Part shown: piece after piece, positions 30,101 to 37,797 of the stretch
Layout of the letters: each line of letters begins with the position of its first letter
How positions within the stretch are numbered: position 1 is the stretch's first letter
NCBI GenBank assembly: GCA_963727535.1
Contig: CAVSGR010000006.1
Location: forward strand, 372,001-436,000
Direction: 5' to 3'
DNA: 64,000 nucleotides
Source: RBG-16-34-14 sp963727535
GTDB taxonomy: Bacteria > Bacteroidota > Ignavibacteria > Ignavibacteriales > Ignavibacteriaceae
Program-made: the position numbers and the translations under genes
The notes under the pieces: model-generated
The model's input: only the letters and a program-made list of their open reading frames with translations
Databases searched by the model: none
Told to the model about the DNA's origin: nothing

Positions 30101-30376
30101 TTACTTAGATTTGCTGGTACTTTTCTGAAGGCTGTTCAGGTGGCGTGTTAAAGCTGCTTTTTTTCTTGAGGCATTATTCATGGGAATCTTACCTTTTATA
30201 GAACTTTTATCAATAAATGAAACTGCTTCTTTATAATTTTTTTCTGCTTCAGCTAAGTCGGTAGTTTTAAGTGTTTTCTTGTAGAGAGTTTTAATTCCGG
30301 ATTCGATCTTCTGATTTACTTCTCTTTTTCTTTCATTTGTACGAATTCTCTTCTTTGCAGATTTATGTGATGCCAT
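30101..30376 (-). CDS. rpsT: Ribosomal protein bS20
   Basis: 91-residue small-subunit protein. MASHKSAKKRIRTNERKRE at the N-terminus and KGKIPMNNASRKKAALTRHL at the C-terminal half are diagnostic. Highly basic and helical. It binds the 5' domain of 16S rRNA. The gene is monocistronic and flanked on both sides by copies of the REP-like palindrome. Confidence 0.97.
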   Translation of the reverse strand: MASHKSAKKRIRTNERKREVNQKIESGIKTLYKKTLKTTDLAEAEKNYKEAVSFIDKSSIKGKIPMNNASRKKAALTRHLNSLQKSTSKSK

Positions 30377-30509
30377 TAAAAAGCCTTAAATATTTATGAA
30401 AAACGAGTCCAAATATATCCATTCACCTGTTTGATGTCAAATTTATCTTTTCGTAATTTTATTGCAAACATCAATATTTATGACAATTATCCGATATTAA
30501 TTTAATGTT

Positions 30510-30576
30510 GTCACACTGAGCCTGTCGAAGTGTGAATTTGTTTCGAAATGTCAGTCTTCGACAAGCTCAGACTGAC
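30510..30576. repeat. REP-like double palindrome, copy 2
   Basis: Same two-hairpin architecture as the copy at 30034: CACACTGAGCCTGTCGAAGTGTG followed by a 27-base palindrome GTCAGTCT...AGACTGAC (30550-30576). It sits in the 5' region of queE, ending 16 bases before the chosen TTG start, so any queE transcript starting upstream would carry the hairpin. Confidence 0.85.
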
Positions 30577-30592
30577 AGGAAAAGGACTACAT

Positions 30593-31231
30593 TTGCTTAA
30601 AGTAAACGAAATATATTTCTCCATCCAGGGAGAAAGCACAAAAGCCGGATTACCCTGTGTTTTTGTAAGACTCACGTATTGCAACCTGCGGTGTGTTTAC
30701 TGCGATACCGAGTATGCTTTTTATGCAGGCGAAGACTATACTATAGACAGCGTTATTTCCGAAATTAAAAAGTATAACTGCAAGCTTGTTGAACTAACCG
30801 GCGGAGAACCACTTGTACAAACTCAATCACTTGATCTTATGAAAAGATTATGCGATGAAGGTTACGAGGTTATGCTTGAAACGGGAGGCAGTCTTTCTAT
30901 TAAAGATGTTGATCCGAGAGTAATGATAATTATGGATCTCAAATGTCCTTCGAGCGGAATGATGCAGAAGAATTTTTATGAGAATATTAATTACCTGAAA
31001 CCAACAGACGAATTAAAGTTTGTTATCGGCAGCAGGGAAGATTACGACTGGATGAAAGATATTATGAAGAAATATAAACTCGGTAAAAAGTTTACAATCC
31101 TTGTCTCAGTAGTTTTTGATCAGCTTGAGGCTGTAACTTTAGTCGATTGGGTTTTGGAAGATAAGCTGAACGTCCGCTTCCAGCTCCAGATGCATAAGTT
31201 CATCTGGGACCCCGCTGCTAAGGGTGTGTGA
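30593..31231 (+). CDS. queE: 7-carboxy-7-deazaguanine synthase
   Basis: Radical SAM enzyme converting 6-carboxy-tetrahydropterin to 7-carboxy-7-deazaguanine in queuosine synthesis. IYFSIQGESTKAGLPCVFVR is the family N-terminus, CNLRCVYCDT the Fe-S cluster loop (CxxxCxxC), and LTGGEPL the SAM-binding GGEP motif. I chose TTG at 30593 (AGGAAAAGGA upstream) because the in-frame start at 30548 would translate the REP-like repeat. The stop overlaps queD by four bases. Confidence 0.92.
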   Translation: MLKVNEIYFSIQGESTKAGLPCVFVRLTYCNLRCVYCDTEYAFYAGEDYTIDSVISEIKKYNCKLVELTGGEPLVQTQSLDLMKRLCDEGYEVMLETGGSLSIKDVDPRVMIIMDLKCPSSGMMQKNFYENINYLKPTDELKFVIGSREDYDWMKDIMKKYKLGKKFTILVSVVFDQLEAVTLVDWVLEDKLNVRFQLQMHKFIWDPAAKGV

Positions 31232-31654
31232 TGAAGATCGCTAAAGAATTCAGATGGGAAATGGGACACCGGCTTCCCGAACATTTTGGTAAATGTAAAA
31301 ATATTCACGGGCATTCCTATAAAATGATTGTCGAGCTTGAAGGCGAAGTTGAAGAATCGGGAATGGTGATGGATTATTACGATCTTAAAAAAATTGTTGA
31401 GCCGATTGTTGAAAAGCTCGACCACGCTTTTATGGTTTATAAAGAAGATAAAGAAATAATCTCTTTCCTCGAAAAGATGAAATCAAAAATGGTTGTTGTA
31501 GAGTTCCAGTCCACAGTTGAGAACATCTGCAAATATTTTCTTGAACGAAATAAAAAAAGCCAACTTCCCGCAGAATGTTAAAAAAGTATCTGTCCGCATT
31601 TATGAGACTGCTGATGATTATGCGGAGGAAATAGGTAATCTTAGTGTCAGATAA
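31228..31654 (+). CDS. queD: 6-carboxy-5,6,7,8-tetrahydropterin synthase, frameshifted near the 3' end
   Basis: Queuosine pathway enzyme. Zinc ligands and catalytic Cys are in MGHRLPEHFGKCKNIHGHSY; LDHAFM and VEFQSTVENICKY follow. The frame stops at 31581, but removing one T from the TTTT run in the KYF codons (about 31538-31542) gives KYFLNEIKKANFPQNVKKV and a normal C-terminal strand (VSVRIYETADDYAEE) ending at TAA 31652-31654. The homopolymer indel looks like a sequencing error. Confidence 0.88.
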
Positions 31655-32057
31655 GTTTTCAAAAGAAGTACGAAGTGAGATAATGGCTAGAATTAGGAAA
31701 ACCAATTCTAAGCCTGAAATTATTGTTAGGAAGCATCTTTTTTCGGGTGGGTTTAGGTATCGAATAAATGTTAGAAAATTACCTGGCTGTCCTGATATTG
31801 TTCTATCCAAATTTAAAACAATTATTTTTGTGAACGGTTGTTTCTGGCATGCTCATAAAAATTGCAAATATAATAAAAGGCCTAAAAGCAATAAGAGTTA
31901 TTGGATTCCGAAAATTAATAGAAATGTTGAAAGAGATATAACTAATAAGAAGCAACTACAAAAGTTGGGTTGGAAAGTTATTATTATTTGGGAGTGTGAA
32001 GTTATTAGCAAAAACAGACAAAAACATTTAGATCGTTTAGTTAAGGTTTTAAACTGA
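31644..32057 (+). CDS. vsr: Very-short-patch mismatch repair endonuclease Vsr
   Basis: Nicks next to T:G mismatches created by deamination of 5-methylcytosine, so it normally accompanies a Dcm-type methylase. The sequence has MARIRKTNSKPEIIVRKHLF, GCPDIVLSKFKTIIFVNG (active-site Asp) and the zinc-site CFWHAHKNCKY. 137 aa, intact. GTG at 31644 overlaps the corrected queD stop, an unusual coupling to a tRNA-modification gene. It converges on the decayed dcm with a 21-base gap. Confidence 0.93.
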   Translation: MSDKFSKEVRSEIMARIRKTNSKPEIIVRKHLFSGGFRYRINVRKLPGCPDIVLSKFKTIIFVNGCFWHAHKNCKYNKRPKSNKSYWIPKINRNVERDITNKKQLQKLGWKVIIIWECEVISKNRQKHLDRLVKVLN

Positions 32058-32078
32058 AATCTATCAAGATAGTGTCTT

Positions 32079-33348
32079 TTATTCCTTCGCCTTTAAAAGC
32101 TCCATAAGAATAAATTTTACAATTTTTACATTGACTGCATTTCCCAAGGCTCTAAAAAATGCAGCATCATTTTTGGGTAGATGCTTAAGCTTTTCCATAG
32201 ATTGTAAACGAAGAGCTTCTTTTCTTGAAATATATCTATTTTCCCAGCCAATAATCGGAATCTGTGTTTTGGGGCTAACAAGTGAAGGAGTAAAATTTTT
32301 TTTCTTAACTCTCAAACCAGAAGCTTCTGAATTGAAGAATCTGTTTCTTAATAATTCGAGGTTCAGAATTACTATTCCATTCAAATTTTCTCCAACTTGG
32401 GATGGGTAATTCCTTAATCAATGGAATTATAGGATCAAGTTCAGATTTATATTTTTTATAAAGTTCTCTATTTGACTTAATAAATCTAACTTTCCAAATA
32501 GGAAACTCATTTTGCTCTGCTTGAGCGTAGGTAGGGAGTAGGCTAAACATTTCTTTGCGACTATGTCCACTTAGCTTAACCCCAAATGAACCTTTAGTTT
32601 TACTTAGCTCTGCATCTGAAATAGAATAAGGTGTTTCTGATTCAAAAGGATACGTTGCTCCAAACTCCATTGCCCAAATAGGATATTTAAGCGATTCTGT
32701 TTTGGGTAATGCATCTAAGAATTTTTGCCACACTGAAATGCAAACGCGCTGCTTATTAGAAATTTTAACAAATCCATTTTTTTTAGTTTCTAAAATAGTT
32801 TCAATGCTTGTTTTCTCTTTTGTCTTATAGTTATCAATCCAATCAAATCCATTTAATCCTTCCAAGGCTCCAACTATAAAAACTCTTCTTCGATATTGTG
32901 GTATTCCAAATTCATGGGGGAATATATGTGCGAATCAATTTTGTATCCTAGCTTTGAAAGTTTTCTCTTAATAAAAGAATATGTTCTTTTTTCATTATGG
33001 TAGTGAAGGTTTGACACATTTTCTAATATGAAATATTTAGGTTTGTGGCACTCTAAAATTCTTAATATTTCATCGAATAGCTTACCTTGCTTTTTATCTT
33101 TTCTGCCCATTCGTTTTCCTGCTTTGCTGAATGGGGTGCAAGGAAAACCGGCACATAAAATATCGTGCCTTGGAATTTCATTAGACTTTATTTTTGTAAT
33201 ATCTCCAGCAGGAGAGACAGAGAAATTTTTTTTGTAGACTTCTTTTAGGAATAGGATTAATTTCAGATGCAAAAACACATTTGTGTCCAAGGTCTTTTAG
33301 GGCAAGATGAAATCCTCCTAGTCCCGCGAATAAATCAATAAATTTCAT
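32079..33348 (-). pseudogene. dcm: Dcm-type DNA (cytosine-5) methyltransferase, multiply frameshifted
   Basis: All main m5C methylase motifs can be read, but in several frames. Motif I IDLFAGLGGFHLAL starts at ATG 33346-33348. A shift follows near SEINP, then motif IV GFPCTPFSKAG (Thr where Gln is usual) and motif VI FILENVSN. A missing C in the C-run near 32917-32921 leads to motif VIII FGIPQYRRRVFIVG. One extra A near 32312 precedes SGLRVKKKNF and the last part ISRKEALRLQS and RALGNAVNV. Three shifts in one gene suggest decay, though sequencing error cannot be excluded. The target-recognition segment lies between motifs VIII and IX; specificity is unknown. Confidence 0.85.
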
Positions 33349-33349
33349 A

Positions 33350-34284
33350 CTAATTAGCTTTTGGTATCTTATTTATTATTTTCTTGGTAATACCGTTTGT
33401 TTTTCTAATAAGTGTTTCATCCAAAAAATTTAGATTCTTTGAAGAAATGGATAATAAACGCATTCGATCCAATAATAATCCTTTAATATACGTAGAATGT
33501 TCTATAAATTGTTTTTCATCGAGTGAGAAAGGAATTACTAATCCCTTCATAGGATATGAATTAAAATTTAGGAATTCATTCCATGTTCCTATACTGGGTT
33601 CCTGCCTTTTACCTTTCCAATTGTCACCGCTTGCACACTGGAGTAATAAAATTGGAATATTACAATACTCGTCAAAAAATCTACGAGCCATTAATATGTC
33701 TAACTTGGCTTCATTCTGATGTGTAGTATAGTGTTGAACTGCTGTGTTTCTGATTGAACTTTTAAAATACTAGAAATGTTCTTAAGCAATTGTTTAAATT
33801 TAGTCACATTGTTTTGGCTTCGCCCCGTATGCAAGACATACCATTCGGGGAAAAGTAATTTTACTGATTCAATGGAAATTTCTTCGAAGGTTTCACCTTG
33901 GGTATTAATAAAATTGCTGGGTTTAGAAATTTTTAACTTATAATATGTTTTTAATGAGATTGCTAAACAGAAGCTATATGCAGCGTATTCTTCCCAATTT
34001 TTTCTTTTAATAATTCTTTTGGACTTTATTTCGAAAATTTGATTTTGACTAAAACTTTTATGTCTTTTTTCAATTCTTTCCCAACAATTACTAATAAATT
34101 CATCGGCAAAATCTTGATCTCTATATATTTCTTCTTCAATTAGTATGTCGATGACATCACTTTTTGAGATTTGCATATCTTTTCCATATAAAAGACTCCC
34201 CTCAATCCAATCGCATATCAAATTATGATCACAGTTATGTTTGGTTACAGAGGGATAGGTTCCTTCAGGTGGTAGTCTAAACAT
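33350..34284 (-). CDS. Unknown protein in the Vsr-Dcm locus, possible restriction nuclease, one frameshift
   Basis: Two frames joined by one indel near 33735-33740 (VQSETQQFNT then THQNEAKLDILMARRFF) make a protein of about 310 residues. I recognise no named family. Visible features are NTQGETFEEISIESVKLLFP in the middle, then LDILMARRFFDEYCNIPILLLQCASGDNW, whose Asp and Gln-Cys spacing resembles the D...(E/Q)xC/K core of some divergent PD-(D/E)XK nucleases. Late motifs are GLVIPFSLDE and GLLLDRMRLL. It is directly upstream of dcm and downstream of a ParB-like gene in one direction. A nuclease role is inference from position and this weak motif. Confidence 0.45.
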
Positions 34285-34289
34285 ACCAT

Positions 34290-35386
34290 TCAGGTGGTTT
34301 TTTTTGCTTCATTAGGAAAAGTTACTTTAAGCTGTTCAACGTGGTTAAAAAGAAGCTGAACCGCTCTTTTCATATCCTTTGAGTTTTTATGAAGGTGTGC
34401 TCTAGTTAATGCAGATTCCACACTATAAGCAGCGCTTTGAATTAAATTGACAATCTCTTCTTCATCTGCCCCTGCAATTCTGACAGCTTGATCAAAAATA
34501 GGACTATCATTTGTTTCTAAATATTTTATTGCTTCTTTATTTAATAATACATTTGAAAACTTTGTAGCATCTCGTGAATCAGAAAACAAAGGACCTTTTT
34601 TATCAGTACCAAACAGCCATAGAGCAAAGTTTTTAAATTTTTGATATGCTTATTAGGAACCGGTCTACCAGCACTTTTGGGGTCAGCTTGTATATTAACG
34701 TTAAGATAAGTATAAGCGCCTTCTTTCTTTAATGTTAAATAAAGCACACTAAATCTCTTTTCAAGTTTTTCTTCTGGAATGTCAACATTTTCTTCAATTT
34801 GTAAAAGAACTTTGTATGTAATGTATAAATCTTTTACAGTTGGAGTTTTACTTCCTATCTTTTTTCTTACTTCATCATATGTCAAACCTTCATCTATGAG
34901 CTTGGCTATAAATTGGGCCTTTTCTGATGGCTCCCATTGCTTTATACCCGTGACGTGTCTGAATCCTAAGTAAGAGTCAACATCAGATCTACTATCCGCG
35001 ACTAAATAAGGGATTTCATTAAGTAAGTTCTTAGGTAGCTTAGAACTTTTAGCTATTTCCTCGAATTTAGAATTTGCAAATTCTTTTTTATTAAATGCTT
35101 TATCAAGTAAAATAAGTGCTGCCAGTCTTCTATTGCCTTCTACTACAACTAAGGTGTATTTTCCATACAGTTTTTCTTCAATAACTATCAGGGCTTCTTG
35201 TGTCCAAAAGCCATCACTTTCTATAAACGATAATGCTAATTCATCTAAGGACCAATCTAGCATTTGCTCTAAAATTTCTTCTTGTGCCAGTTTTTGGTCA
35301 ATACTGTGGCGACCTAGTCTGGGATTATAAGGATCCAGCGATAGTTCGTCTAATTGAGCAAATTGGAGCTTAGAACCTACACTCAT
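34290..35386 (-). CDS. ParB/Srx-domain protein of a defence-like locus, frameshifted
   Basis: The N-terminus (LDELSLDPYNPRLGRHSID, then VVEGNRRLAALILLD at about 80-95) is a ParB/sulfiredoxin-type nuclease/CTPase fold with the GNRRLAA motif. A helical middle (YDEVRKKIGSKTPTVKDLYITY) resembles a ParB helix-turn-helix. The frame breaks in an A-run near 34640; adding one A gives NFALWLFGTDKKGPLFSDSRD and joins the C-terminal helical segment (DEEEIVNLIQSAAYSVESALTRAHL). About 365 residues in total. It is not beside parA or an origin; first gene of the minus-strand unit leading to dcm. Confidence 0.7.
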
Positions 35387-35443
35387 TTTTTGTCCTATTT
35401 TAACCTGTAATAATTATTAGTAGAAATATACAAAATTTCATTG

Positions 35444-35464
35444 GGTTATATTCTAAATATAACC
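35444..35464. promoter_or_regulatory. Perfect 9-bp inverted repeat upstream of the ParB-like operon
   Basis: GGTTATATT and AATATAACC are separated by CTA. It lies 58 bases before the ParB-like start codon and four bases from the opposing HNH fragment frame. Size and position suit an operator for a dimeric regulator. No controller protein is recognised in the locus. Confidence 0.5.
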
Positions 35465-35467
35465 TAA

Positions 35468-35662
35468 TTAGTAATCTTACATAGTAATAAAAAAATTATC
35501 AATCTTCGTAGAATAAAAGGAAATCTTCACTTCGATCACGATTTACCTTTTTCTAAAGGTGGAACTTCACTCACTGCTGACAATGTTCGCATACTTTGTA
35601 TGAAACACAACTTAAAGAAAAGTAATAAGATTTTATCTATCCCACCAATCTTCCTATCTTAA
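35468..35662 (+). pseudogene. C-terminal remnant of an HNH endonuclease
   Basis: The frame opening after TAA 35465-35467 and ending at TAA 35660-35662 encodes LHFDHDLPFSKGGTSLTADN followed by VRILCMKHNLKKSNKI. This is the HNH (beta-beta-alpha metal) signature: FDH, DN and KHN. No ATG precedes the motif and the N-terminal zinc Cys pair of such enzymes is missing, so this is a truncated gene. It is divergent from the ParB-like operon and may be part of the same former system. Confidence 0.7.
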
Positions 35663-35695
35663 TCAATAATAAAAAATAAACTTTCGGGAGGCTTT

Positions 35696-36205
35696 ATGAA
35701 AAGGATAAATTATCTTCTTTCAACCGGGTTGCTGGTATTTCTTTCCATTGTTTCAGTTTCCTGTGGCGGAAATAAAAACTCACAGACTGATAATATTGTT
35801 GGTGCGTGGAAAGGGAAAGTGCAATTTAAATCCGGGGCGTTTGCAGAAGTTAAAGACCTTGAGTTTATGTATGTCTTTAATGCCGGCGGTACTATGACAG
35901 AATCGTCAAATTATGATGGAACTCCACCTGTGCCTCCCGCTTACGGAATCTGGAAGAAAATCGGCGAGAATAAATACGAAGCAAAGTATGAGTTTTACAC
36001 TACAAACCCGCCTTCATCATTTGAAGATTTAAAAAGCTCCGGCGGTTTCAGTCCGGCAGGTTATGGAGTGATTGTAGAAGAGATTACTTTCAACAAAGAT
36101 GGGAATTCCTACAGTTCAATTGTAACAGTTGCTCTGTTTGATAAGGATGGCAACCATTTGGGTGTAGAGGTAGCAGATGCAGAAGCGAAAAGAATGGAAT
36201 TCTGA
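35696..36205 (+). CDS. Lipoprotein of unknown function, lipocalin-like
   Basis: 169 residues. Signal peptide with a lipobox-like end (SVSCGG, Cys about residue 23). The mature part begins IVGAWKGKVQFKSG and is rich in alternating strands (GIWKKIGENKYEAKYEFYTT), a pattern shared with lipocalin-like stress or secretion proteins of FCB bacteria. GGGAGG precedes the ATG by seven bases. No function can be named. A repeat element begins eight bases after the stop. Confidence 0.6.
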   Translation: MKRINYLLSTGLLVFLSIVSVSCGGNKNSQTDNIVGAWKGKVQFKSGAFAEVKDLEFMYVFNAGGTMTESSNYDGTPPVPPAYGIWKKIGENKYEAKYEFYTTNPPSSFEDLKSSGGFSPAGYGVIVEEITFNKDGNSYSSIVTVALFDKDGNHLGVEVADAEAKRMEF

Positions 36206-36213
36206 GGTAGTAG

Positions 36214-36356
36214 ACCCACCCCTCGCCCCTCCCAGGGAGGGGACTATTTCGTTTTTTTTGTCAAGTTAACTTTGTAAAGTGTATACTCTAACTGAAATTA
36301 AAGTCTCCTCCTTGGAGGAGATTTTCCCGAAGGGATTCATTTGGAAAGAGGTGGGT
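36214..36356. repeat. Terminal-inverted-repeat element, copy 1, left of the DUF559 gene
   Basis: Begins ACCCACC and ends GGTGGGT (perfect 7-bp inverted termini). It contains CCCCTCCCAGGGAGGGG at the left, an A/T-rich middle and TCTCCTCCTTGGAGGAGA at 36304-36321. The right part, TTTTCCCGAAGGGATTC, is shared with copy 2. No target duplication is visible. Confidence 0.85.
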
Positions 36357-36414
36357 AATGTTATGTTAAGATAAATTTTTGTATGTTTATTTAAAAAACA
36401 TTCCGGGGGCGGTA

Positions 36415-36786
36415 ATGAAAAGAAGAAAAATTATTCCTTACAATCCTAAACTAAAAGAGTATGCAAGAAAACTCAGGAATAATAGCACATTTACTGAGAT
36501 TTTGTTATGGGATTACTTAAAAGGAAAACGAATGTGCGGTTACGATTTCGACAGGCAAAGACCAATTGATAATTATATTGTAGACTTCTATTGTAAGGAT
36601 TTAATGCTGGCGATAGAAATTGATGGAGAAAGTCATTACGGTAAGGAAAGCAGAGATGAAGCGAGAGATAAGAGATTAAACCAGCTTGGTGTTGCTGTCT
36701 TAAGGCTTGATGATCTGGATGTAAGATATGATCTTGAGAAGGTGTTAGAAAGGATAGAAGAGTGGATTAAAGAGAATACGGGATAA
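36415..36786 (+). CDS. DUF559-family endonuclease-like protein
   Basis: 123 residues from ATG 36415. IIPYNPKLKEYARKLRNNSTFTEILLW and VDFYCKDLMLAIEIDGESHYG form the DUF559 domain, related to the Vsr-type PD-(D/E)XK nuclease fold; VDFYC...EIDG supplies the acidic residues. The cellular role of DUF559 proteins is unsettled. GGGGGCGG acts as ribosome-binding site. The gene is tightly framed by two copies of one repeat; the second begins directly after the stop codon, suggesting gene and repeats move or spread as a unit. Confidence 0.85.
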   Translation: MKRRKIIPYNPKLKEYARKLRNNSTFTEILLWDYLKGKRMCGYDFDRQRPIDNYIVDFYCKDLMLAIEIDGESHYGKESRDEARDKRLNQLGVAVLRLDDLDVRYDLEKVLERIEEWIKENTG

Positions 36787-36959
36787 ACCCACCCCACCGT
36801 CCCCTCCCAAGAGGGGACAACTCGTTTTTTTTTGAAATGTTAACTTTTAAATATGAAATGTTTAACTAAAAATAAAATCTCCTCCTTGCTTGTCCGCCGA
36901 AACAAAGTGAAGGCGGAGAGGAGATTTTCCCGAAGGGATTCCTTTGGAAAGAGGTGGGT
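36787..36959. repeat. Terminal-inverted-repeat element, copy 2, right of the DUF559 gene
   Basis: Starts ACCCACC immediately after the DUF559 stop codon and ends GGTGGGT at 36953-36959. Same internal order as copy 1: CCCCTCCCAAGAGGGG, the CGTTTTTTTT tract, then TCTCCTCCTTG and AGGAGATTTTCCCGAAGG. A further palindrome (GTCCGCC...GGCGGA) is inserted between the two halves of the TCTCCTCC palindrome. Confidence 0.85.
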
Positions 36960-36993
36960 CAATATTATCTTTTAGTTCTTAGCTTAATCAAAC

Positions 36994-37797
36994 TTACTCC
37001 TGTTCTTTTACTTTCCCCATTACAATTTTCTCTGCTAAATTCGGGAAGAACAAATTAAGCCAGGTTAATACTTTTAGTTTCCCCGGTATAATTAATTCTC
37101 TTTTCCTGCTTATCATCCCCTTAATAATTTTTTTGCTGCATTCTTCAAGTGAAATGGATTCTTTGCTATGCTCTTTTTTCGATTCACCGATTTGATTTCC
37201 GTTTTTATCAAAAGCATTCTTTCTTAAATCTGTTCCTCTTAACCAGTGAGGCATAACAAGCATAACATCAACACCCTTGTCTTTAACTTCCATCCTGAGT
37301 GTGTTCAGAAATCCTGTTAAAGCATGTTTAGATGCAACATAACCCGTGTGATTTGGAACAGAGATTTTCCCTTGAATAGAAGAGATTGCAGTTATTATTC
37401 CTTTGCTTTTAATTAAAGCAGGTAAACAATAATTAGTGAGATAAACAGCCCCGAGGTAATTTGTTTCAATTAATTTCCGGAATAAAGAAAGGTCAGTAAT
37501 TTCTTCGAACTCAGCCCACATACTTATGCCCGCGTTCAGTACAAGATGATCAATTGCATTAAAACTTTTAATCGTTTCGTTGTAAAGCTTTTTGCAATCT
37601 TCCGGTTTACTTATATCTCCCGCAACGATTAGAACCTTTGCGCCATTTTCTTCGCAGGTTTTTGCTACACTTTGGAGTTTATCAATATTTCTTGAAAAGA
37701 GAACAAGATTTGTTTTATTATGTGAAAGCTGAACAGCAAGAGAAGCTCCTAATCCTGATGACGCTCCGGTTATAACAATTGTTTTACCCGTCAGCAT
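36994..37797 (-). CDS. DHRS7B/PexRAP-like short-chain reductase
   Basis: Classical SDR, 267 aa from ATG 37797. NAD(P)-binding TGASSGLG at the N-terminus, LNAGIS, catalytic AISSIQGK serine region and YVASKHA (YxxxK). The stretch SSIQGKISVPNHTGYVASK resembles eukaryotic DHRS7B (PexRAP), proposed acyl/alkyl-DHAP reductase of the ether-lipid pathway. Its start overlaps the end of the alkyl-DHAP synthase gene by 14 bases, so a role in reducing that enzyme's product is a reasonable inference. No other SDR-specific substrate clue is seen. Confidence 0.75.
   Translation of the reverse strand: MLTGKTIVITGASSGLGASLAVQLSHNKTNLVLFSRNIDKLQSVAKTCEENGAKVLIVAGDISKPEDCKKLYNETIKSFNAIDHLVLNAGISMWAEFEEITDLSLFRKLIETNYLGAVYLTNYCLPALIKSKGIITAISSIQGKISVPNHTGYVASKHALTGFLNTLRMEVKDKGVDVMLVMPHWLRGTDLRKNAFDKNGNQIGESKKEHSKESISLEECSKKIIKGMISRKRELIIPGKLKVLTWLNLFFPNLAEKIVMGKVKEQE

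Noticed and set aside
30548..30592. queE starting at 30548
   Set aside because: Those codons lie in the REP-like repeat and have no family counterpart; TTG 30593 has a ribosome-binding site and gives the expected N-terminus.
34541..35386. Chromosome-partition ParB
   Set aside because: No parA, parS-like cluster or replication-origin genes nearby; the C-terminal part is unlike partition ParB and the gene sits in a methylase-nuclease unit.
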